NCBI GenBank assembly: GCA_030612085.1
Contig: JAUWOM010000006.1
Span: 1 to 23,040 of the forward strand
Direction: 5' to 3'
Length of the DNA: 23,040 bases
From: Actinomycetes bacterium
GTDB lineage: Bacteria; Actinomycetota; Humimicrobiia; JAHJRV01
Part shown: piece after piece, positions 8,159-15,424 of the stretch
Layout: each line of letters begins with the position of its first letter
Numbering within the stretch: position 1 is the first letter of the stretch
Notes under the pieces: generated by a model
The model's input: only the letters and a program-made list of their open reading frames with translations
The model's database searches: none
Told to the model about the DNA's origin: nothing
Program-made: the position numbers and the translations under genes

Positions 8159-8362
8159 TATGGCAGATACTATTAAGTTCTGCCCTCCCTGTCCTTTGGG
8201 AGTTAGTTCTCTTCGGAGATGTTATCAGCCAGTACTGTGTTCTGCACACTAAGAGTTTCCTCTTTGTTTAATACAGAACTTACAGAGCAGTGAACTAGAG
8301 AAGTATTCACTGGTGTGTTCTTTAACTTTACTGATAACTTCTGCATACTTCTATGCCTCCTA
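8159..8362 (-). ncRNA. Predicted omega-RNA of the IscB element
   Basis: About 200 bases between the dnaE 5' part and iscB have no open frame but fold well on the minus strand. An outer 8-bp helix GTTATCAG/CTGATAAC (8331-8338 with 8221-8228) closes a multi-branched core. Inside it are CAGTGAA/TTCACTG (8306-8312 with 8288-8294) and a long arm CTGT-GTTCTG/CAGAAC-ACAG with a 2-base bulge, capped by AAGAG-GAAA-CTCTT (a GNRA loop). Outside it are GCATA-GAAG-TATGC near the 5' end, TCTC-CGAA-GAGA, CTCCC/GGGAG, and GGCAGA/TCTGCC. IscB omega-RNAs lie exactly here, upstream of iscB, with the guide at their 5' end; the guide would be copied from dnaE sequence just beyond 8370. Confidence 0.82.
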
Positions 8363-8367
8363 ATCAA

Positions 8368-10230
8368 CTAGTTACCCTCATCTCTCACCGAGATAAGCCC
8401 CTTCTCCTTTAGGTAGGGGTAATTGATAGATGCTAATACATCTCTAATCATAGTGAGAGAAAGTGAGCTTATTAGATCTAACTTTAAAAGTCCTAAATCC
8501 TCTATATCATGCATATCATATTGAGACATTATTTCTCCCGTATTTGCTCTTGTCAGTGGAATGAGCTGATTTAAGAGTGTATTTGAGATGATAAATGCAG
8601 ATGGATGAAGAGATGGATGCCTTATTAATCCTTCAAGTTTGCTGGCTGCATCCAGCCAGCTTTTGTATGGTTCTTCTGATAAATCTATACCCTCTGGTAG
8701 GTTCTTTCTAAGATGAGATAGGATGTCTATTTTATTACGTCCTCCCAATCTAACCAAAAATGAATGCGGAACTCTCTTTGCTATGATATCTATCTCCTCT
8801 TTTTGAAGGTTTAGTGCTCTTCCTACCTCTCTTATTGCCCCCCTCACCTGGAGGGTTGAGAAACAACTTACTCTACTCACATAGTTTTTCCCATATCGTT
8901 TTGCCATGTAATCAAAAATCTCATCTCTACCTCTCTGACAAAAATCTATGTCTATATCCGGGAGTTTTCCTCTCTCTCTATTAAGAAATCTTTCAAAACA
9001 TAAATCATTTTTTATGGGGTCAACATCCGATATTTCAAGGAGGTATGTTACGAGACTTCCTGCAGCAGAACCTTTGGCACACATGGGGATTTTTCTCTCC
9101 CTTGCAAACTTTGCCATATCCCATACTATCAAAAAATATCCTGCATAACCCATGTCACATATCACACCCAATTCATATTCAAGTCTTTTTATTACTAATT
9201 CTTTTAACTTCTTATTATCCATGGGATATTTTCTTAAAACTATATTATTTCCAGGATATTTTTTTTCTATAGCCTTATAACATAGCTTTCTTAAATACTG
9301 CTTATCTTTGAAATTCTCCTCGCTCTTAGGAACATGGCTTTCTCTTAAATCTTCTTTTAAATTTGACGATACTTGATAATGAGGAAGATTAATATCATTT
9401 AATGGGAGTTTTAAATTACATTTTTCATCTATCTCTAAACTACTTTTTATAGCTGGAGAAAAGGAGGAGAAGAGCCTTTCCATCTCAATGGAGGATTTAA
9501 GATGGTAATTATTGTTATTTACCCTTTCCTTGGTACTATCGGGGATAGTGCTCATGCTTTCTATTTGTGAAAGCAATTTATGAAGATAGTGATCTACTCT
9601 GTGAAGATAATGGACATCATTAGTTGCTACTAACTTCAGTCCTAAATTTTGTCCCAGTCTGATTAGACGTCGACATAAAGTCTCCTCCTCCCTACTTCCA
9701 TGATATTGTAATTCTAAATACAGGTTTTCCCTTCCAAATATTTTTAAATATCTTTTTGCAAGCTTTTCTGCTTCACCATATTTATATCTCAAAAGATAGT
9801 TGCTAAGTCTGCTTTGTAAGGAGCCAGTTAAAACAATCAGTCCATCTCTTTTTTCAATTAACTCATCCTCATAAACGAAAGGGACTGTCTGATGTATACG
9901 ATGCATACGCAGATGACTTCTACTAATTAGATTTACTAAATTAAAATATCCTTCAAAATCTTTAACAAGCAATATAAAACTATATATCTCTCTCCTTCTA
10001 TCATTATCGTTGTTATCTGTTATCTTTATCTGACAGCCAATTATGGGTTTTATCCCTCTTTTCAAACTTTCTTTGTAGAATTTAATAGCCCCATACATTG
10101 CTCCCTTGTCTGTTAAAGCAATAGCTTCCATACCTAATTCTTTAGCTCTTTGAGCCAAGTCCGATGGCTTCGCTGTTCCATCTAAAAGACTATATTGACT
10201 GTGAACATGAAGATGTACAAAATCTACCAT
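8368..10230 (-). CDS. dnaE: 5' part of interrupted dnaE: DNA polymerase III alpha, PHP and palm domains
   Basis: The 620 residues begin with a PHP domain (FVHLHVHSQYSLLDGTAKPSDL) and continue through the palm: CAKGSAAGSLVTY near residue 388, PDIDIDF near 427 with two catalytic aspartates, RVSCFSTLQVRGAIREVGRAL, and LGLLKLDL with the third aspartate near 583. All palm catalytic residues are therefore present. The PHP metal site is degraded: TDHG is TDKG, the usual GCE is GCQ, and the usual histidine before the ILL strand is serine, so PHP proofreading is probably lost. AAGGA lies seven bases before the ATG. The frame runs into the IscB element and stops at once (TAG at 8368-8370). With the 3' part it would total 1107 residues. 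Position between ylxP and rbfA is unusual; it may be an accessory rather than the main replicase. Confidence 0.92.
   Translation of the reverse strand: MVDFVHLHVHSQYSLLDGTAKPSDLAQRAKELGMEAIALTDKGAMYGAIKFYKESLKRGIKPIIGCQIKITDNNDNDRRREIYSFILLVKDFEGYFNLVNLISRSHLRMHRIHQTVPFVYEDELIEKRDGLIVLTGSLQSRLSNYLLRYKYGEAEKLAKRYLKIFGRENLYLELQYHGSREEETLCRRLIRLGQNLGLKLVATNDVHYLHRVDHYLHKLLSQIESMSTIPDSTKERVNNNNYHLKSSIEMERLFSSFSPAIKSSLEIDEKCNLKLPLNDINLPHYQVSSNLKEDLRESHVPKSEENFKDKQYLRKLCYKAIEKKYPGNNIVLRKYPMDNKKLKELVIKRLEYELGVICDMGYAGYFLIVWDMAKFARERKIPMCAKGSAAGSLVTYLLEISDVDPIKNDLCFERFLNRERGKLPDIDIDFCQRGRDEIFDYMAKRYGKNYVSRVSCFSTLQVRGAIREVGRALNLQKEEIDIIAKRVPHSFLVRLGGRNKIDILSHLRKNLPEGIDLSEEPYKSWLDAASKLEGLIRHPSLHPSAFIISNTLLNQLIPLTRANTGEIMSQYDMHDIEDLGLLKLDLISSLSLTMIRDVLASINYPYLKEKGLISVRDEGN
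8380..8418 (-). repeat. Direct repeat copy at the element's left flank, inside dnaE
   Basis: The last codons of the dnaE 5' part (encoding about YPYLKEKGLISVRDEG) are formed by a G/C-richer stretch that can fold (CCCCT ... AGGGG) and that matches the right-junction copy at 6845-6878. Compared with ordinary DnaE linkers these residues look like extra sequence. A dispersed palindromic repeat that had earlier inserted in the linker and then served as target is a plausible origin. Confidence 0.6.
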
Positions 10231-10289
10231 TATCGATTCCTTCTATACATGACGTTAACTCTTCCTTTTGTATACACTTTTTTGACACA

Positions 10290-10303
10290 CAAACATATGT
10301 TTG
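10290..10303 (-). promoter_or_regulatory. LexA-like palindromic operator upstream of dnaE
   Basis: CAAACATATGTTTG is a perfect 14-base palindrome. It differs from the Gram-positive LexA/DinR box (CGAAC-N4-GTTCG type) by one symmetric change in each arm. It lies 12 bases downstream of the proposed -10 box of the dnaE promoter, that is over the first transcribed bases, a normal place for a repressor. The link to LexA is inference; no lexA gene is in the window. Confidence 0.5.
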
Positions 10304-10315
10304 GTTACTAATAAA

Positions 10316-10345
10316 ATAATAACATACATTAGTTCGCTCTGTCAA
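10316..10345 (-). promoter_or_regulatory. Sigma-70 type promoter for dnaE
   Basis: On the minus strand a consensus -35 TTGACA (10340-10345) and a near-consensus -10 TATTAT (10316-10321) are 18 bases apart, about 85 bases before the dnaE ATG. This is the best promoter match in the window. It shows dnaE can be expressed apart from the upstream infB operon. Confidence 0.7.
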
Positions 10346-10398
10346 GAAATAATTACTTCTTTAAGATTTTTTAATAGGTATGATTTTAGGAGAGAAGG

Positions 10399-10689
10399 TT
10401 ATTCGGTTAAGTGAATTGAGGATTCAAATTTTATAATTCGTGTACCATCTTTTTCATAAATTTTATTTTTTATCATATCCAAAAATTTCTGTGCTGAACT
10501 TGTATTACCACAAATACTTGTTATCCCAATTAGTGATCTTTGCCACATATCTTTATAATTAATCTCTTTTATAGATATGTTATTGTTTTTACCTAAAGAA
10601 TCTATTAGGCTTTTTATTATACTTCTCTTATCTTTTAGGCTATGACAATAAGGTAAAAATAATTCTACTTCTACAATTGCAATTATCAT
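10399..10689 (-). CDS. ylxP: YlxP-like DUF503 family protein
   Basis: A 96-residue protein that matches the DUF503/YlxP family by its start (MIIAIVEVELFLPYCHSLKDKR), the IKSLIDSL helix, and a central stretch ending WQRSLIGITSICGNTSSAQ. YlxP-type proteins are encoded between infB and rbfA in many bacteria and have been tied to ribosome maturation; the biochemical role is not settled. Length is normal. The ATG has no clear ribosome site; a 70-base AT-rich gap separates it from infB. Here rbfA does not follow because dnaE and the macro-domain gene intervene. Confidence 0.88.
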   Translation of the reverse strand: MIIAIVEVELFLPYCHSLKDKRSIIKSLIDSLGKNNNISIKEINYKDMWQRSLIGITSICGNTSSAQKFLDMIKNKIYEKDGTRIIKFESSIHLTE

Positions 10690-10758
10690 TTTTGTGGAAA
10701 TATTAAAAAGTGGTAAAAATAAAAATAAAATTTTTAAATTTTTTAAAAAAATTTGTTT

Positions 10759-12621
10759 TTACAGGACTTTTTCTTCTATGGAATAGACTTCAAGAATATC
10801 CCCTTCTTCAATATCCTGAAATCCTTCTATTGCAATTCCGCATTCAAATCCAGCTACAACTTTTCTAGCATCTTCTTTAAATCTTTTAAGTGAGGTTATC
10901 TTACCAGTATGTATAATCTCATCATCTCTCTTAATTCTTACTAAATAGTTTCTACTAACTTCACCATCTAATACAAAACAGCCAGCAATTTTACCAATCT
11001 TCGGAATCTGAAATATTTGTCTTACCTCAATAGTTGCTTTATCAACTTCTACCTTCTTTGGAGCAAGAAGCCCTTTTAATGCTGCTTGAACATCATCTAT
11101 CACTTTATAAATAATTTCATAAGTTCTCACATCAACTTTTTCCTGCTCAGCCATCTCTTTGGCCCCGGGAGAAAGTTTAACATTAAAACCTATAATTATA
11201 GCATCTGATGCTGTAGCTAATAACACATCCGTCTCTGAAATATCACCAACACCTTCATGAATAATATTTATCCTAACTTCCTTTTCTGTTATTGCAGAAA
11301 GTGCTCCACTAACTGCTTCTAATGAACCTTGAACATCTCCTTTTAATATTAATTTTAGTTCCTGAATCTTCCCTTCTTCAATTCTTTTTGCAATATCTTC
11401 TAAAGTAATATGTCTTGTTGGTATTAATTTAGTAGATTCTAACTGCAGAATTCTTTCTTGTACAATCCGTCTGGCAACTTTCTCATTCTCTACTACAAAA
11501 AATTCGTCTCCTGCTTGAGGAAGTTTAGATAAACCCATAATTTCTATAGGTTGAGAAGGTAAAGCGGATTCTACATTTTTTCCCTTATCAGTTATTATTG
11601 CTCTTACTTTTCCTGATGATGTACCAACAACAATAGCATCTCCAACCTTTAATATTCCACTCTCAATTATTATTGTTGCTATAGAACCTCTTCTCGCATC
11701 TAATTGAGCCTCAATTACAGTTCCAATGGCTTCACATTTAATATCAGCTTTTAGTACCTGAATTTCTGAAATTAGTAATATCATCTCTAAGAGTTCATCT
11801 AAGTTTGTCTTCATCTTAGCTGAAACTTCAACTGTAACTAAGTCTCCCCCCCACTCTTCTGGTACAAGACCTATTTCCTGTAATTGTCTTTTTACTTTAT
11901 CAACATTTGCTATTGGAAGATCAATTTTATTTATAGCAACAAGCATTGGAACTTTGGCTGCTTTTGCATGATCAATAGCTTCTATGGTCTGAGGCATAAC
12001 TCCATCGTCAGCAGCAATTACTATAACTGCAATATCGGTTACCTGAGCTCCTCTTGCTCTCATAGATGTAAATGCTTCATGTCCCGGTGTATCAATAAAG
12101 GTTATTTTCTTTTTCTTATAATCAACCTGGTAAGCTCCAATATGTTGAGTAATTCCTCCAGCTTCCGATTCCATCACATGAGTTTCTCTAATTGCATCAA
12201 GTAGCTTTGTTTTTCCATGATCTACATGTCCCATTATAGTTACCACTGGAGGTCTTGGCCTTAAATCTCTTGGAGCTCTTCTATAAATACTCTTTGCTTT
12301 CTTTGTAGTAGGAAGCTTGATATTTAAACCTAATTCTTCAGATAAAATATTTAAAATATTAATATCTAATGATTGATTTATGCTAATAGCTTTACCCTTT
12401 CTCAAAAGAAGCTTTATAAGATTAGCAGATGATTGGTTAATTTCGTTTGCAAACTCTTTTAAAGTTATTCCTGTAGTTAGTTTGATTGATTTTGCTTTAT
12501 CCCTTTTCCTTGTCTTCGTAACTTCTTTATCAATATTTTTGTCAGATTCGTTTTTCTTTAGAATAACTTCTTTCTCAATATTTTTATTTTCAGCATAATC
12601 TTTATTTAAATCTTTTACCAT
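10759..12621 (-). CDS. infB: Translation initiation factor IF-2
   Basis: IF-2 is the GTPase that brings fMet-tRNA to the 30S subunit and promotes subunit joining. The 620-residue protein has a short charged N-terminus, an IF2_N module near residues 52-100, then the G domain: GHVDHGKT at 131-138, GGITQHIG at 155-162, DTPGHEAF from 177, NKID at 231-234, and SAK (G5). Beta-barrel domains and the C-terminal fMet-tRNA binding domain follow. The N-terminal region is short compared with E. coli IF-2 (890 residues) but usual for low-G+C bacteria. The ATG is preceded by AAGG repeats. It follows ylxR with a 40-base gap; ylxQ, often between them, is absent. Confidence 0.98.
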   Translation of the reverse strand: MVKDLNKDYAENKNIEKEVILKKNESDKNIDKEVTKTRKRDKAKSIKLTTGITLKEFANEINQSSANLIKLLLRKGKAISINQSLDINILNILSEELGLNIKLPTTKKAKSIYRRAPRDLRPRPPVVTIMGHVDHGKTKLLDAIRETHVMESEAGGITQHIGAYQVDYKKKKITFIDTPGHEAFTSMRARGAQVTDIAVIVIAADDGVMPQTIEAIDHAKAAKVPMLVAINKIDLPIANVDKVKRQLQEIGLVPEEWGGDLVTVEVSAKMKTNLDELLEMILLISEIQVLKADIKCEAIGTVIEAQLDARRGSIATIIIESGILKVGDAIVVGTSSGKVRAIITDKGKNVESALPSQPIEIMGLSKLPQAGDEFFVVENEKVARRIVQERILQLESTKLIPTRHITLEDIAKRIEEGKIQELKLILKGDVQGSLEAVSGALSAITEKEVRINIIHEGVGDISETDVLLATASDAIIIGFNVKLSPGAKEMAEQEKVDVRTYEIIYKVIDDVQAALKGLLAPKKVEVDKATIEVRQIFQIPKIGKIAGCFVLDGEVSRNYLVRIKRDDEIIHTGKITSLKRFKEDARKVVAGFECGIAIEGFQDIEEGDILEVYSIEEKVL

Positions 12622-12661
12622 AAACCTTTACCTTGCGTATATAGAATGTTTTTTAATATTT

Positions 12662-12958
12662 CTATATCTTTTCTTCACCTTTAGAAATTATATTAATAAT
12701 ATCATCTTTTAGATTTTTTGAGACATCTTTTTTTAATGTTTTTGATACACTTTTTTTCTTAAATGCTGATTCAACACAACCTATATCATAACATACATAT
12801 GCACCTCTTCCTGATATTTTTCCTATTAAATCGTATTTAATATCACCATCTTGGGTTCTAACAATTCTTAGCATTTCCTTTTTTTCTTTTACTTTCCCAC
12901 ATCCAGTACAGGTTCTTCTTATAATCTTTCTTTTAGGTCTTATTTTATTCTTAACCAT
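12662..12958 (-). CDS. ylxR: YlxR family RNA-binding protein
   Basis: A 98-residue YlxR (DUF448) protein. It shows RTCTGCGKVKEKKEMLRIVR with the conserved C-x2-C (residues 17 and 20), then GKISGRGAYVCYDIGCVESA, and a basic C-terminal helix. YlxR proteins bind RNA; the Bacillota member has been linked to RNase P modulation (RnpM). The start is set at the ATG at 12956-12958; a TTG one codon upstream is also open. The nusA-ylxR-infB order, with a short gap after nusA, supports one operon. Confidence 0.94.
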   Translation of the reverse strand: MVKNKIRPKRKIIRRTCTGCGKVKEKKEMLRIVRTQDGDIKYDLIGKISGRGAYVCYDIGCVESAFKKKSVSKTLKKDVSKNLKDDIINIISKGEEKI

Positions 12959-12985
12959 CAATTTGGTTTACTTTGAATATATTTA

Positions 12986-14227
12986 TTATTTTTCTTTTTT
13001 AGTTTCAAGTTTTTTATGAGCTGGTAAGCCACAGTAATCACTTCCAGTTTTAGATGCGTAGGTACATCTTGTGCCATTGGTTAATTTAGCTTTACATCGC
13101 TTTGCTTTTTTCTCTTTAACCTTTTTCTTAACACCTTTTTTAGAAACAACTTTAGCTTTCTTCTTATCTACAACTTTTACTCTTCTTTTAATTCCTTTTT
13201 CCTCTTTAATTTTTTCTTTCTTCCCCTTTTTCTTCTCAAGTTCTTTTAATTTCTCTTCTGCCCACATACTTTCACTTTTAATATCTATTTTCCAATTAGT
13301 TAGTTTAGCTGCAAGTCTTGCATTATGACCATCTTTACCAATAGCTAATGAAACCTGATCATCAGGAACAATAACATAAGCCTTCTTCTCTTCCTTATTT
13401 ATAAAAACATCGCTAACTTTTGAAGGACTAAGAGCATTTCTTACATATTCTGCCATATCATTACTATATTTGATAATATCAACTCTCTCTCCGCCAAGTT
13501 CGCCTACAACCATCTTTACTCTAGAACCCCTTTGACCAACACAAGCACCAACCGGATCAATACTCTTATTATTTGATGAAACTGAGATTTTTGATCTATA
13601 TCCTGGTTCTCTTGCAACGTTATTTATTTCCACAATTCCATCAGAAATTTCTGGAACTTCAAGCTCAAATAACCTTCTTATTAAACCAGGATGAGTTCTT
13701 GATACAATTACTTGTGGACCTCTAGATGTTTTTTTCACATTAACTATATAGCATTTTATTCTATCACTCAATCTATAATGTTCCCTGGGAATCTGTTCAC
13801 CCTGAGGAAGTAAAGCTTCAGCCCTTCCCAAATCAACTAAAGTAAATCTCTGATCTGTCTGGCGGATAATACCAGTCATTACTTCTCCAATCATATCTTT
13901 GAACTCCTTGTACATAATCTCTCTACTAGCTTCCCTGATTTTCTGTTGTAAAATTTGCTTTACTGTTTGAGCTGCAATCCTTCCAAAATCTGATGGAGTA
14001 GATACTATCTCCTTCTCGCTACTCTCTATATCTTCTCCCTCAATTAGTTTGAACATCCTTAAATTTCCAGTTACTTTATCAACTTCAATTTTTATATTTT
14101 TATCTGGACCATATTTTTTCTTATACGCAGATACAAGAGCACTTTCAAGAGCTTCTAATAGATTTTCTAAAGAAATACCTCTCTCCCTCTCTATCTGTTT
14201 TAAGGCTTCAATCAAATCATATTTCAT
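12986..14227 (-). CDS. nusA: Transcription termination/antitermination factor NusA with a zinc-knuckle-like C-terminal tail
   Basis: NusA binds RNA polymerase and nascent RNA to control pausing and termination. The protein has the N-terminal domain (IEALKQIERERGISLENLL region, then ALVSAYKKKYG), an S1 domain (VMTGIIRQTDQRFTLVDLG), and two KH domains (DPVGACVGQRGSRVK; VSLAIGKDGHNARLAAKL). After the last KH domain comes a very Lys-rich stretch of about 55 residues, ending in a small motif with three Cys and a His (about C378, C388, C399, H404; spacing C-x9-C-x10-C-x4-H) that resembles the DUF5763-type knuckle. Start at the second ATG (14225-14227) is preferred because AGGTGA is six bases before it and directly touches the first ATG. 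No rimP precedes it. Confidence 0.96.
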   Translation of the reverse strand: MKYDLIEALKQIERERGISLENLLEALESALVSAYKKKYGPDKNIKIEVDKVTGNLRMFKLIEGEDIESSEKEIVSTPSDFGRIAAQTVKQILQQKIREASREIMYKEFKDMIGEVMTGIIRQTDQRFTLVDLGRAEALLPQGEQIPREHYRLSDRIKCYIVNVKKTSRGPQVIVSRTHPGLIRRLFELEVPEISDGIVEINNVAREPGYRSKISVSSNNKSIDPVGACVGQRGSRVKMVVGELGGERVDIIKYSNDMAEYVRNALSPSKVSDVFINKEEKKAYVIVPDDQVSLAIGKDGHNARLAAKLTNWKIDIKSESMWAEEKLKELEKKKGKKEKIKEEKGIKRRVKVVDKKKAKVVSKKGVKKKVKEKKAKRCKAKLTNGTRCTYASKTGSDYCGLPAHKKLETKKEK

Positions 14228-14340
14228 ATACATTCACCTTTATATTTTTCAAAATAACTTTATAAACTAATGAAATTTATAATTAATATTATAAAACCAA
14301 TTTAAAAGATATTTTAAGATTAAAATGTTCATATATTAAA

Positions 14341-14364
14341 AAAAGTGGGCTTTTGCCCACTTTT
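14341..14364 (-). terminator. Rho-independent terminator after plsY
   Basis: A perfect 10-bp stem AAAAGTGGGC/GCCCACTTTT with a 4-base loop, followed on the minus strand by a run of seven T. It lies 77 bases after plsY and 114 bases before nusA, so it ends the plsY transcript and makes nusA the head of a separate operon. On the plus strand only four T follow, so it is weaker in that direction. A TATAAT at 14288-14293 on the minus strand could be the -10 of the nusA promoter, but without a good -35. Confidence 0.9.
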
Positions 14365-14440
14365 AGGCTAAACTAAACTTTAAATCGATAAAATTATAGC
14401 ATAAAAAAATAGCTTTCTCAATAATATCTATTTAATAAAT

Positions 14441-15088
14441 TTATTTCTCTAACTTTACCTTCTCACCTAACCTTCTTTCGGTTCTGCTTAAAAGTCTTTT
14501 TATATTACCTTGATGCCTCCAAATTATAATAATTGCAGTAATTATGGAAAAAAACAAAAATTGAAGAATTCCAATCCTATTTGAAAAGAAATGTTTTATT
14601 AAATATCCAATTATAGGTAGTAGTCCAAAAGAAACTAAAGCTGCAAGTGAAGTATATCTATAGATAAATAAAATAATTAAATAGATTAATATGAAAAACA
14701 AAAATATCTTGGGACTTATTATAAGAATAGCACCCATAGAAGTTGCCACACCTTTTCCACCCTTAAATCCTAAATATATGGGCCAACAATGCCCTATAAT
14801 TGCAGTTAATGCTCCCAAAACAATTAACCAATGATTTTCTTTGATATATCCAAGATTAGATAAGATTATTGGAAGACCTGCTCCAAGTAACCCCTTAGAA
14901 AAATCAAGAATATAGCAAATTACTCCAGCAACTGGTCCAGCAGTTCTTAAAACATTAGAAGCTCCTATATTTCCACTTCCATAATTTCTTGGATCTATAT
15001 TCCAGAAAGTCTTAGTAACAATTAAACTAAAAGGAATAGATGCGTATAAATAACTGATTAAAATTATTAGAATATAATAGAAATTCAA
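14441..15088 (-). CDS. plsY: Glycerol-3-phosphate acyltransferase PlsY
   Basis: PlsY is the membrane enzyme that moves the acyl group of acyl-phosphate to glycerol-3-phosphate, the first step of phospholipid synthesis in most bacteria. The 215-residue protein is strongly hydrophobic with about five membrane segments. It has the three conserved loops: RNYGSGNIGASNVLRTAG, GHCWPIYLGFKGGKGVATSMG, and a C-terminal WRHQGNIKRLL segment. The start is TTG, with AAAGGA seven bases upstream. A good promoter lies about 175 bases upstream and an intrinsic terminator follows, so it is probably a single-gene transcript between the ispG/proS and nusA operons. Confidence 0.97.
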   Translation of the reverse strand: MNFYYILIILISYLYASIPFSLIVTKTFWNIDPRNYGSGNIGASNVLRTAGPVAGVICYILDFSKGLLGAGLPIILSNLGYIKENHWLIVLGALTAIIGHCWPIYLGFKGGKGVATSMGAILIISPKIFLFFILIYLIILFIYRYTSLAALVSFGLLPIIGYLIKHFFSNRIGILQFLFFSIITAIIIIWRHQGNIKRLLSRTERRLGEKVKLEK

Positions 15089-15263
15089 TTGTTTTCCTTT
15101 CTTTATTGAAAATCTAAAAAATTTTAAGATACTATTAAGAAATGTCTTTCTTTTTAAATTTTTGATCTACAAATAAAAAATCTGTAAAAAATAGACGAAT
15201 AAATAATTAATATAGATGCATAATGTGAAAATATTTTAACATTTTGTTCTTTTAAAAGTGCTG

Positions 15264-15292
15264 CTTATAATTTTTTTTGAATATAATTTCAA
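15264..15292 (-). promoter_or_regulatory. Candidate promoter for plsY
   Basis: On the minus strand TTGAAA (15287-15292) and TATAAG (15264-15269) are 17 bases apart. This lies in the 336-base gap (15089-15424) between plsY and the divergent HExxH gene. The rest of that gap is AT-rich and shows no open frame or strong hairpin. Confidence 0.45.
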
Positions 15293-15424
15293 CAAAGATT
15301 ATAATTTGAATTTGTAATTAAAAGATAATAGTTTTTTAAAGTTTTTTATCTTTCTAAAAAAATCAGTGACGGTTAAAATTTTTATAAAATATAAACAAAA
15401 TAAATAGAGATGGGAGAATAAAAA

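Larger units (their letters stand above)
6843..8370 (-). mobile_element. IscB-bearing IS200/IS605-like element inserted in dnaE
   Basis: The element runs from the 3' end of the dnaE 5' part (its left end, near 8370) to the resumption of dnaE codons (its right end, near 6843), about 1.53 kb, and holds a structured noncoding left end plus iscB. No target duplication of identical bases is seen, as expected of this family. Cutting between the AAC codon at 8371-8373 and the TTA codon at 6840-6842 fuses the two dnaE parts in frame. The exact ends are uncertain by several bases. There is no tnpA, so movement would need a transposase elsewhere. A hairpin CCTT-TCGT-AAGG is present at the right end. 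Confidence 0.8.

Noticed and set aside
6843..8370. dnaE interruption as an intein or a self-splicing intron
   Set aside because: There is no intein block A-G pattern and the dnaE frame hits a stop at the left junction, so protein splicing is impossible. The noncoding part is only about 200 bases on the 5' side and iscB runs up to the right junction, leaving no room for a group I or II 3' core. An IscB element explains all parts.
8368..10230. Assigning the polymerase to ImuC/DnaE2
   Set aside because: The fingers motif (GFQLESSGM, not the IESRAQ type) and the SHAAAYALISY-like motif read as DnaE1-like. No imuA or imuB is nearby. I keep it as dnaE-family, possibly accessory.
13071..13328. Plus-strand Phe/Leu-rich frame under nusA
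   Set aside because: It is the complement of the Lys-rich nusA tail and shows no own signals; same for other plus-strand frames under the conserved minus-strand genes.
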